DNA from: a virus
DNA: 31,556 nt
Virus record (IMG/VR): IMGVR_UViG_3300011113_000401
Location: 1 to 31,556 of that record
Reading direction: 5' to 3' (one strand)
The position numbers and the translations under genes are program-made. The notes under the pieces were generated by a model. The model was not told the origin of the DNA. It did no database searches and was given only the letters and a program-made list of their open reading frames with translations. Within the stretch, counting starts at the first letter, position 1; each line of letters begins with the position of its first letter. Below, piece after piece: positions 10,801 to 16,605 of this stretch.

Positions 10801-12803
10801 AAGACCTCGACAAGACAATCGCCGAGCTTGAGAAAAAGGTGAAGGAGCGTGACATCTCCAAACCTGCTACGACGGAAACTCCGATTACTGCGCAGATTCA
10901 AGTCAAGCGGGATCAACGTGACGCTCTTCGTAAGCAGTTGAAGGACATCCGCATTGAGATTGAAGGGGAGCCGTACCTTACTCAGGAGCAGGTCAACGAG
11001 CGTGCTGAACGTAATCTAAGTCGCCAGATCGACGAGCTTCAACGTCAGATTGACGAGAAAGACTTTGAGCAGGCGAAGGGGCAGAAGCCAGAAAATACAT
11101 CCGCCATCATCCGTTTGAAAGCCCGACGCGACACTCTGCGTGAGCAGCGTGACATCCTCAAGGAGCAGACTCTCGGCAAAAAGGTGAAGAGCGAGGCAAA
11201 AAGAATCGACATCGCTGTCAAAGCTTTGGAGAAGTCCATAGACAGCCTAAATGAGCGTATTCGCAAGGGAGATGTCATGCCTCTCAAAAAGCCCGATTTA
11301 GTCGGGCACAACGAGCGTGTCAAAAGTCTTCGGGAGCAGCGGGAAGGGTTTCGTAAAACAGTTCGTGAAATGCGCAAGGCTCAAGAAAACGCCGCTAAAG
11401 ACCCCGAAGCTGAACAGTTAAAAAGGGATAGGCAGTACTTGGAGAGTCAGATTAAAAACTACCAGAAAAAGCTAGCATCCGGTGACTTCCGTCCTAGGCC
11501 GAAAAAAGCTAAAGAATACAGCGATAAATTGGCCGACAAAACTTTGCAGCTTCAAAAGCTGAAAGAGGAATGGGCCGAAAAGGTGTTCATCGCTCAACTC
11601 AACTCCCGAGGCAAAGCAGCCAAAGCCTACGACTTCGGTAAGCAAGTTCTTCACACATCACGGGCGGTCTTAACCAGCTTTGACGTAAGCGCCGTGTTTC
11701 GTCAAGGTGGCTTCATTGCTCTAGGCAACCCTGTTCGTGCTTTCCGCAACCTTAAACCCATGTTTGAATCCTTGGCATCGGCAAAAGCAGCTCAAAGGGC
11801 GAAAGACGAGATTGAAAATAGGACAAACTTCAAGTTGTATAGGCAGTCAAAACTGTATCTAGCCGATTTTAATCAACTCAATTTGAACCAACAGGAAGAG
11901 ACTTTTATGTCTCGTTGGTTGAATAAGATTCCAAAAGTTCTTGGTGGTGGGATCATCCGTGGCTCGCAGAGAGCCTACGTGACCTTCCTTAACCGCATGA
12001 GGGCAGACACTTTTGACGCTATGCTGGCGTCTCTTCAAAAAGGACCAGAGCCTACTACTGAGGAGGTCAACGCGATTGCTAACTACATCAATATCGCTAC
12101 AGGTCGAGGGGATTTAGGTAAGTTTCAACAAGCCGGAGAGGCACTGAATACCGTGTTCTTTGCTCCAAGGCTTGTGGCTAGTCGTTTTCAGATTCTCGGG
12201 GGATACCCTTACTTCAAATCTTCGGGTCGAACCAAAAATCTAGTCCTTCGGGAATACGCCAAGTTCCTTACTGGCGCAGCTCTTGTGTATGCTATTGGTA
12301 TGGCCCTTCAAGACGATGAGGATGAACCCGTCGAGCTTGACCCGCGCTCTAGCGATTTCCTCAAGTTGCGCTACGGAGACACCCGCGTTGACCCGCTTGG
12401 GGGCTTGATTCAGGCGTCCGTTTTGCTGTCACGTTTAGCAACAGGAGAGAAAAAACAGTTATCTGGTAAAGTGGTGCCGATCCGTGACGAATACAGGTTG
12501 CTGAACTTGTTCCGAGAAAGGCCTCGTCGTAACAAAGTAGGATATGGAGCAGATAACACTTTTGACGTTGGGGCTAATTTCCTTCGTTCTAAGTTCTCCC
12601 CTTCGTTTGGCGCGGCTGTTGACTTATTGACAGGAGAAACGGTGGTCGGTGAGAAAACCACGCCTACTGAAGTCGGATACAAGATGGTTATGCCTATCAC
12701 CTTCGGGGAAGCTGCTGAAACTTTAGAGGCTCAAGGTATGTCTAAAGGTGCAGCATTGACCATCATCTCACTGTTTGGTATGGGAGTTCAAACTTACGAT
12801 TAA
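4854..12803 (+). CDS. Giant multidomain polyvalent / internal virion protein
   Basis: This 2649-residue protein is much the largest in the window. In order it shows: an N-terminal beta-like segment (VGDQTYPVQF); a Gly/Ala-rich, weakly hydrophobic region at about residues 62-290, typical of ejected membrane-active phage proteins; and Pro/Ala/Glu linkers with exact repeats. Next come a motif near 1127-1143 (IPLSQRFNPETPDIR) seen in phage polyvalent proteins, and two related helical domains at about 1316-1399 and 1675-1742. A highly charged coiled coil follows at about 1842-2249. The C-terminal domain (about 2262-2649) carries SSDFLKLRYGDTRVDPLGG and a short hydrophobic helix near 2471-2485. That C-terminal pattern recurs in large phage polyvalent proteins (LPD38-like). 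I expect it to be packaged and injected with DNA. No protease, lysozyme or polymerase motif was found. Confidence 0.85.
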   Translation: MPWEVPITVGDQTYPVQFNTEAEPTQADIDEAVSQILRNASTAPGAEEVEDTGQGRFTSALANVGRGALSVIPGAIGGVGYLAEPVIGPGLKNLGEGIESDIESLLPVNPAYQDDFSQKAAGAIGQAGGMLLTGGIAGTLGKGAAVARGLGAAEAAAAGTQVAGRTLLGSGFLSGSREGGQTAEQYGMEGTSAYTRALLGGAVEGATEKLFGLGTELAPVKKFLGDTLEKGVGGLAKMGATEAGEEAVAQGLGNVFTKGLAPEGVETPGIGSGVGEAAALGGVAGLTFGAATGLLPSKETIKPDTEGETITVESGEMPLPEVLRNLNEKVGAAVSANADVLPATKAVLEGLQGGLTDVGEVEGDVRQGLPIRRSIASPGQEGVTDIGTTEGDVLSFVPKKSPAAPPAEPTVATVGPQPTPGGVGSPLVVTDEPQAAAPAIQPVSAAETPVATEPKTPLPKTEKVVAPKAEPEQGAGMTQPLPKRINIAGAEFDVVEANEDGTLKIRNDNGDVFDTSPGEQWTEVVSEPFESELSAKEVVKMSREDFIKWEIDRSVFRKKLAISKAEEAIRSSWKPKKPLPVGVSKVAAFIAKGRYTKEERELLRNYEAAQRMRGAGDVQYIADVKGRVWDTLKAKEKSAPEAPAAPAPAPKAEPEQGAGMTQRDTSKPEQMTPEELFEFEKAQAVLVAEENLRKAKKGEEAPYAYGFKSKAALVRAREDELKAAQEYSRKPDIWGVVIDAKNKQVPVAAELVEGLSNDPREGNGVDSPRKQLIDNLLDNGYVRQGDLYVFAPEAPPTQTKPEDEAKSQAQVKETSRTPSVEGQPSQTRPEVQAQEGAAQRSREGEEGVLTLETAAPGVEPGAAALDAKYLAAVKAGDTAKAQAMVNEAAKKAVKPFKTETKKDPLTSSFSTYVTVGSKTVAVFRDPENGYWYYPDKGGLGDPIASNKTAAIQAAVERIEEEQGGALPSTEVQFRDWRRDVTIVLPGYYLRFGDLPKGGKSAIGNQPGLTEKGVSVLKAWKSSDGVYVISSATAETGASDMVAGMEDRPIYIAYGEDTGEVGSDGEPLLKNVVLTEQVMNNRVVVDDPSYINQPITNNTAEPKDWETIEPSPDPLAAADPVTYDDAGNVIPLSQRFNPETPDIRGGGVTKLQEATPGVEPGAAAEKEAYRRRIGKLLGDDVRKEGTPSRVEMLDEAQKLWATEKEYRFKKLVDLRDNIALLIQTKFDSNPYVSTKLAEKLIEGKPNIVSKIASLEPIRQSEIESIGSRPSALVGLGYERGERGVYRHPKYVTPSVEASKTKKALAERLAGKEPSTTEFGSANTIFTKEKAEEARKTLRRKLGQANIPAFDPELFSAATQYAGFLIEGGVRKFGDFSTRMVSEFGEAVRPFLKGVYNGVRDITALEGMDDAATVDKGLVETPAAPAPAKVQPKEPTEPIETPEQIGIANAVVDLARENLGLPPIERPVQDIYGDDQVWSDAEAAMSAEPDRARYLVKSLIDTPRQASTLETAILLRETVARTARLQQASIELVNATPENKEMARQKYDDAVMSLTEVQEASALAGAEQGRAFRARRFLADLNYSLAVMTTTLQGAHQRKLTDAEVAEVMAESEKINKALKEVNDLKDSAGAVAEEESIFAEAVKEAQAEARLNAKETIRTAKSEIKAGKSVRDVINEKRDAARARLRKRGGSLNVGLNPADLVDYAIIAASYIAEGAVTLKDVTVKMVKEFGAAIEQHMPKIFSEAQVLKSELDNVTVEEPSEAPEKPKGKKPAIEQLREDGEISGRLVYEMVKEKVKSGLTTLDEVFKAITADVQTVVPEITERELRDLFSGYGKVKFPSQEELPKKVRELRRLAQLASAIEDAKNKIAPLRSGPQRDEATLAVREAQKELKRIMKEQGIERAPGPRALKSALDAAKTRLRNQIEELEKQVKERKRAPADKRDIVYDQETKDLIAKRDALQATLEEIDPPQPPTAQELIKKALKDLDKTIAELEKKVKERDISKPATTETPITAQIQVKRDQRDALRKQLKDIRIEIEGEPYLTQEQVNERAERNLSRQIDELQRQIDEKDFEQAKGQKPENTSAIIRLKARRDTLREQRDILKEQTLGKKVKSEAKRIDIAVKALEKSIDSLNERIRKGDVMPLKKPDLVGHNERVKSLREQREGFRKTVREMRKAQENAAKDPEAEQLKRDRQYLESQIKNYQKKLASGDFRPRPKKAKEYSDKLADKTLQLQKLKEEWAEKVFIAQLNSRGKAAKAYDFGKQVLHTSRAVLTSFDVSAVFRQGGFIALGNPVRAFRNLKPMFESLASAKAAQRAKDEIENRTNFKLYRQSKLYLADFNQLNLNQQEETFMSRWLNKIPKVLGGGIIRGSQRAYVTFLNRMRADTFDAMLASLQKGPEPTTEEVNAIANYINIATGRGDLGKFQQAGEALNTVFFAPRLVASRFQILGGYPYFKSSGRTKNLVLREYAKFLTGAALVYAIGMALQDDEDEPVELDPRSSDFLKLRYGDTRVDPLGGLIQASVLLSRLATGEKKQLSGKVVPIRDEYRLLNLFRERPRRNKVGYGADNTFDVGANFLRSKFSPSFGAAVDLLTGETVVGEKTTPTEVGYKMVMPITFGEAAETLEAQGMSKGAALTIISLFGMGVQTYD
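6249..6291 (+). repeat. 43-bp exact direct repeat, copy 1
   Basis: This 43-base stretch inside the giant gene is identical to 6798-6840, 549 bases downstream. It encodes a linker (APKAEPEQGAGMTQ) at residues about 466-479. The period is a multiple of three, so loss or gain by recombination would keep the frame. It is GC-rich compared with the neighbouring domains. Confidence 0.9.
6798..6840 (+). repeat. 43-bp exact direct repeat, copy 2
   Basis: Identical over all 43 bases to 6249-6291. It encodes the same Ala/Pro/Glu linker at residues about 649-662 and ends one segment (residues 480-648) that could behave as an exchangeable cassette. Confidence 0.9.
7419..7445 (+). repeat. 27-bp exact direct repeat, copy 1
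   Basis: Identical to 8316-8342. It encodes PGVEPGAAA in a linker at residues about 856-864 of the giant protein. The spacing of 897 bases is a multiple of three. Confidence 0.85.
8316..8342 (+). repeat. 27-bp exact direct repeat, copy 2
   Basis: Identical to 7419-7445. It encodes the same PGVEPGAAA linker at residues about 1155-1163, immediately after the IPLSQRFNPETPDIR motif. The two copies therefore bracket one approximately 290-residue segment of the protein. Confidence 0.85.
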
Positions 12804-13390
12804 TGAGAAAAATACGCGACAAGGCTCACCCCATTGGGGGCATGTGGACCTACGTTCAGCCTGAAACGGGAGTGAAGCTGCAAGACTGGAATTGGAACGC
12901 TTTTGTAAAGCGTGTGCGGGACCATCGCGAAGCGTGCGGTATCGCTCTACCCCCCGCTTGGGTCGATGAGTTAGAAGAAGCGGTCATTGCAGCCAACCCT
13001 AAAATACCGCACTTTCAGAATAAGACCAACTCGCGTAACTTCACAGGGAACGACGTAAAGAGGTTCATGGCCACCATGAAAGAGCTACGTTATGGTCGGG
13101 AACTAGTACCTGAAGAAGAACATCGTCGTCGTGTCGATATATGCGCAACGTGCCCAAAACTGGGTCAAATTAGCTGCGGTGGGTGTGGATGGCTAGCCGC
13201 TCAGATCACGGAAGTTATGGCTGGCAGAAAAGTGCCGAGAGCGGATGTCGTTTACCGAAAATCCTGCTTAGCTTGTGGGTGTGACGTATCGTCCAAAGCC
13301 GCTATACCTTTAGACGTGCTCAAGCGCGTTGACGATAAACTGGGTATTACTCCAGATTACGTTCCAGGTTGTTGGATGATTGAGGACTGA
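12803..13390 (+). CDS. Cysteine-rich putative zinc-binding protein
   Basis: This 195-residue protein is coupled to the giant gene by a TAATG overlap. Residues 1-65 contain many aromatics (MWTYVQPETG, DWNWNAF). The C-terminal third has eight cysteines at 114, 117, 125, 128, 155, 158, 160 and 190, arranged as CxxC pairs (CATC, CGGC, CLACGC). This looks like one or two zinc ribbons; small phage proteins with comparable CxxC ribbons are common but mostly uncharacterised. It is the last gene of the late block and overlaps the convergent gene by 34 bases. Role unknown; a nucleic-acid or assembly partner is plausible. Confidence 0.75.
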   Translation: MRKIRDKAHPIGGMWTYVQPETGVKLQDWNWNAFVKRVRDHREACGIALPPAWVDELEEAVIAANPKIPHFQNKTNSRNFTGNDVKRFMATMKELRYGRELVPEEEHRRRVDICATCPKLGQISCGGCGWLAAQITEVMAGRKVPRADVVYRKSCLACGCDVSSKAAIPLDVLKRVDDKLGITPDYVPGCWMIED

Positions 13391-13596
13391 CTTTCTCGGC
13401 GGACCCCTACACTCAAAGATAGCTCGTCGTTGGATACCTCAATGCCGTATATGAGCTTACCTACCCCAGGAATGGGTTCTAAGTCGTTGAGTAAGTTCTG
13501 GACAGCTTTGACAGTCTTTTCCTCGACTTCGCGATCACGACGAAGGCGAGCTTGAGTTTGAGGAGAGGTTTGAAGGTCTTTAAGGAACTGGTGCAT
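13357..13596 (-). CDS. Small protein of unknown function
   Basis: This 79-residue gene is the last of the minus-strand block. It begins inside the end of the upstream gene (17-base overlap) and its last 34 bases overlap the end of the convergent zinc-protein gene. The N-terminal half is helical and charged (RLRRDREVEEKTVKAVQNLL); the rest may be beta (IYGIEVSNDELSLSVGV). No family recognised. Coupling to the upstream gene supports it. Confidence 0.55.
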   Translation of the reverse strand: MHQFLKDLQTSPQTQARLRRDREVEEKTVKAVQNLLNDLEPIPGVGKLIYGIEVSNDELSLSVGVRRESQSSIIQQPGT

Positions 13597-15037
13597 TTAA
13601 GTCTGATAGGTAACGGATAGTGCCCTGGCTATTCTCTGCATAGCCTATTTTTCTCAACTCTTGGCGGACAACATCCAAGGGTCCGATTTTCACCGTCGCA
13701 GCAATCGTCCGAATGCCGAGGGGGAATTTATGTGCTCTGAAAAAACGGATAGCTTCGCGCAGCCTATCTCCAGGAGCGACTAAATTTTTCAAGTTTAGAG
13801 GAGCGATCCGAGGCTTTTTAGGTTTAGGCCCCCTCTTCTTTGGCTTGGGCTTCGGGCCTTTTCGCCTTTTCCGGCCTTTAGGCTTGGCCTTTTTACGGCG
13901 CTTCGGCATCTTCCGTTTCTTCTTATCCTTGCTACCTGGGGGTCTTCCAATCCGTTTTCTAGGTGGTTGCTCTTCTGAGCTTTTTTCTAAAATCGGTGCA
14001 GGCGCATGGACATGAGCAACGGCAGGTTTAGGGGCAGGAAGTTCAGCAGGTAACTCCCAAGGGTCTATGACTGTAGGCGGTGTCAGCTCTACGACAGGAG
14101 CAGGAGGAGGTGTCAGCTCTACGACAGGAGCAGGAGGAGGTGTCAGCTCTACGACAGGAGCAGGAGGAGGTGTCAGCTCTACGACAGGAGCAGGAGGAGG
14201 TGTCAGCTCTACGACAGGAGCAGGAGGTGGTGCTACGATCCGAGGCTTCGGTGTAAGGGCGTCAAGGACTAGACGGTGAAGGGATTCGTCTTTGCAACCA
14301 TGCACCAAAACTGTTTCTGGAGGTATAACGCCTCCGTTGGCTGTTGGGTAGTCTGCGTGCGCGTCACAATGTAAAACCCCTCCTTGGTATCGGTAGTTAC
14401 AAGTTCCCCAGCGATCAAAGGTAAGCGTTGTTGCGTGAACGCCTTTTTTGAAGAACTGCCAACGGCAATACACGTCCCACGGGTAAGCTGCATGGGCTTT
14501 TTCATTCTCTATGGACAAGTTGCGGAGCAGCGGGATCAACGCTGGATTCTTGTACATGTGGGGAGGATAGATCGTTCCCCCACCCATGAGCATGTTGTCG
14601 TTCGGCTTGGTGAAGTGCGAACCATCAGGCCTTTTGTGCAGCGTCGGGCGAACGAACCCAAAGTAAGGCTGCCCAGATGCCTCGTAGGCGTTCTCCAACG
14701 TGTCAGACCAACCTTTAACAAGGGGGCAGCAGTCAGCTTCAAGCCATAGAAAAGCGTCGTTCGACCCCGATACTTCCAAGTGCTCAACGACCCAATGGAA
14801 CATACGGTTTGGTCCTCTGAACCAACCGTGGAAGAAGTTTTCTTCCGTGTTCAGTAGTTCTACCGAGGCACAAGCCTTTTTAAGGGTGTTGGCTACTTCA
14901 GATGCCTCTTCAGACAAAGCGGGTGCGTGGACAAGCAGCACTTTCTGCTGAACGATGCTAAGTTTGGATATAACCTTCGCCAACAGCTTGATCTGCGGAG
15001 TATCTTTGGGTGATCCGAACGGTATGACGATGATCAT
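13580..15037 (-). CDS. GT-A-like glycosyltransferase fused to repeat linker and basic AT-hook tail
   Basis: This 485-residue protein has three parts. Residues 1 to about 265 look like a GT-A-fold glycosyltransferase: a beta start (MIIVIPFGSP), FLWLEADCCPL as a DxD-like metal site, then GGGTIYPP and a late AAYPWDVYCR. Residues about 270-320 are five tandem copies of a 10-residue unit (PPAPVVELTP). Residues about 359-412 are extremely basic: 29 of 49 are Lys or Arg, beginning with an AT-hook core (IGRPPGSKDKK) and resembling histone H1 tails. The last 70 residues (LREAIRFFRAHKFPLG, IRTIAATVKI) look like a small winged-helix domain. Its ATG overlaps the stop of the upstream glycosyltransferase gene. 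The enzyme class is a fair inference; the acceptor is unknown, and the tail suggests DNA contact. Confidence 0.7.
   Translation of the reverse strand: MIIVIPFGSPKDTPQIKLLAKVISKLSIVQQKVLLVHAPALSEEASEVANTLKKACASVELLNTEENFFHGWFRGPNRMFHWVVEHLEVSGSNDAFLWLEADCCPLVKGWSDTLENAYEASGQPYFGFVRPTLHKRPDGSHFTKPNDNMLMGGGTIYPPHMYKNPALIPLLRNLSIENEKAHAAYPWDVYCRWQFFKKGVHATTLTFDRWGTCNYRYQGGVLHCDAHADYPTANGGVIPPETVLVHGCKDESLHRLVLDALTPKPRIVAPPPAPVVELTPPPAPVVELTPPPAPVVELTPPPAPVVELTPPPAPVVELTPPTVIDPWELPAELPAPKPAVAHVHAPAPILEKSSEEQPPRKRIGRPPGSKDKKKRKMPKRRKKAKPKGRKRRKGPKPKPKKRGPKPKKPRIAPLNLKNLVAPGDRLREAIRFFRAHKFPLGIRTIAATVKIGPLDVVRQELRKIGYAENSQGTIRYLSDLNAPVP
14079..14228 (-). repeat. Five tandem 30-bp coding repeats
   Basis: Five head-to-tail 30-base units start at 14079, 14109, 14139, 14169 and 14199. 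They are identical except the final base of the last unit. They encode five 10-residue Pro/Ala/Val units in the linker of the glycosyltransferase-like protein. Near identity at the DNA level points to recent expansion by slippage or recombination. Confidence 0.95.
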
Positions 15038-16020
15038 TTTGCGGCTTGAATAGCTTTAAGCACTCGGTCGTAAATAGCCCCCACGTTGTCTTTGAAATAA
15101 TCGGGAAGCCGTTCGCAGTTAAACTGATACACAGCTTGACGTGCTTCAGGTACCTTACATCCAACTTCTCGGGCTACTATTTGCGCCAAGGCGTTAATGT
15201 CGTTTTGCGTTTTGTATCCAGGGTATTGCCACTGACCAGGAGGGCAACACATCCAGTCATCTTTGCGAAACTTAATATCTTTCGTAAATTCGACTCTCTT
15301 ACGTTTACCAACGGCTGGCAAATAATCTAATCTCCCGTCGTAGCAGATTTGACCTCCGTTGGGGAAAATGCAGTCAGGCACTCGCAAATTACATTCAAGG
15401 ATGCGTGGGTGCTTGAGGCCTTCAGCTATGGCATAAGGGCTTGATTGGTTGCCAACGAATAGCTCGGAACCAGCGATCAACTCGGCCAACTCCAATAAGT
15501 CTTTCACAGGTCTGTGTTCAACGCGTCCGAATTTCTTGCTGAAGTCCTCATGCTCTTCAGGCAGGCCCACGAAAAGCACGCTCTGGCCGTAGTGATTCAG
15601 CACCGTCTTCCAAGGGAACAGGTCGTTATGGTATCGCGGGCTACGAGCAATCACAACGCGCCCCTTGGTCTCTTTGGCCTTATTGACGAACAGCCAGGGT
15701 GTATCTCCTTTGACGATAGGTAGCCCGTATTTCTTTTTCCCGTGAGCACACTGACTGGCCAACAGACTTTGCGTCGGCTTATAGTCTGGCCTAAACGTAG
15801 ATAAGTCTAAAGGAGCGGATTCTTCTGTCAGCGTAACCTCTTGTATGTAAGGCTGCGCGGATAACAGGGGCTCAAAGACATGATAGCGAGAACTTATCTT
15901 CTTCGTCCACGGGCGGTCGTATAGAGACAGGCGTGTTTTCTCAAAAGATTGTAACAGAGGGAGTAAGTAAATGACATCCCCGAAGTCTCCTGAAGAACCG
16001 AAGTGTTTTTCTACATTCAT
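15034..16020 (-). CDS. GT-B (family 9/heptosyltransferase-like) glycosyltransferase
   Basis: I choose the ATG at 16020, which forms a TGATG overlap with the methyltransferase stop; a GTG one codon earlier is possible. The 328-residue protein begins with a loop typical of GT-B enzymes (HFGSSGDFGDVIYLLPLL). In its second half it has VVIARSPRYHNDLFPW and FVGNQSSPYAIAEGLKHPRILE-type elements. There a nucleotide-sugar donor site is expected, as in ADP-heptose:LPS heptosyltransferase relatives. It sits between a methyltransferase and a GT-A-like protein. The likely role is transfer of a sugar to a host surface glycan, a virion protein or DNA; the sequence does not say which. Confidence 0.75.
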   Translation of the reverse strand: MNVEKHFGSSGDFGDVIYLLPLLQSFEKTRLSLYDRPWTKKISSRYHVFEPLLSAQPYIQEVTLTEESAPLDLSTFRPDYKPTQSLLASQCAHGKKKYGLPIVKGDTPWLFVNKAKETKGRVVIARSPRYHNDLFPWKTVLNHYGQSVLFVGLPEEHEDFSKKFGRVEHRPVKDLLELAELIAGSELFVGNQSSPYAIAEGLKHPRILECNLRVPDCIFPNGGQICYDGRLDYLPAVGKRKRVEFTKDIKFRKDDWMCCPPGQWQYPGYKTQNDINALAQIVAREVGCKVPEARQAVYQFNCERLPDYFKDNVGAIYDRVLKAIQAAK

Positions 16021-16592
16021 CACGCTTTGAAATAAATGAAAGTTACCTGAGCCTGTGCTTTACCGAGGGTTTGGTCAAAACGCTTATCCCACACCCTCGT
16101 CAGATCGTAATTGTCGATCTCGATGCGTGCGTCTTCCAAAGTTAGACCGCACTCAAGACCTATACGTCGCATATCTCGGAAGCTATAAAAGTTGTGGTCG
16201 GGGCGAACAGGCGGGTCAATCAAATCAAAGCTAGCTTTGTGGTCGCCGTTGTATCGAGAAGGCCATTGATACTTTTCATAGAAAAGCCAAGAGGGGACGT
16301 AGATCAAAAGGTAGCCGCCTGTCTTGAGAACTCTCGCCCAGTTTTTTAGGGACGTGCGTACGCAGTGCATGTGCTCTAGGCAGTGGCTAGACACCACGGC
16401 GTCAAATGAATCGTCTTTTAAGGTGCCTAGGTATTGGGCATCTCCATCTTTCAAATCCCACCCCGTAACGGTGGCTGGCGGAGGCAGCTTGATAGGGTCG
16501 GGTCCGCAGCCGATGTCGAGGACTTCTCCTCTAAGAAAGCGATAGTCGCCGTTACGCAGGCGGGCATTATGTGATTTGGATTGTTCGTTCAT
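16020..16592 (-). CDS. SAM-dependent class I methyltransferase
   Basis: I place the start at the ATG at 16592, just downstream of the terminase stop; a longer frame would run well into the terminase gene. The 190-residue protein has SAM motif I at residues about 24-30 (VLDIGCGPDP). An acidic residue follows in GWDLKDGDA, then DSFDAVVSSHCLEHM (motif IV type) and LKTGGYLLIYVPS. This is the methyltransferase type 11 pattern, commonly acting on small molecules, sugars or lipids rather than DNA bases. No DNA-methylase NPPY or PCQ motif is present. The GT-B start overlaps its stop by one base, suggesting joint action in glycan decoration. Confidence 0.8.
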   Translation of the reverse strand: MNEQSKSHNARLRNGDYRFLRGEVLDIGCGPDPIKLPPPATVTGWDLKDGDAQYLGTLKDDSFDAVVSSHCLEHMHCVRTSLKNWARVLKTGGYLLIYVPSWLFYEKYQWPSRYNGDHKASFDLIDPPVRPDHNFYSFRDMRRIGLECGLTLEDARIEIDNYDLTRVWDKRFDQTLGKAQAQVTFIYFKA

Positions 16593-16605
16593 TGAGTTTC
16601 CGTAT

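Noticed and set aside
14079-14228. CRISPR-like array
   Set aside because: The units are contiguous with no spacers and encode a regular protein linker.
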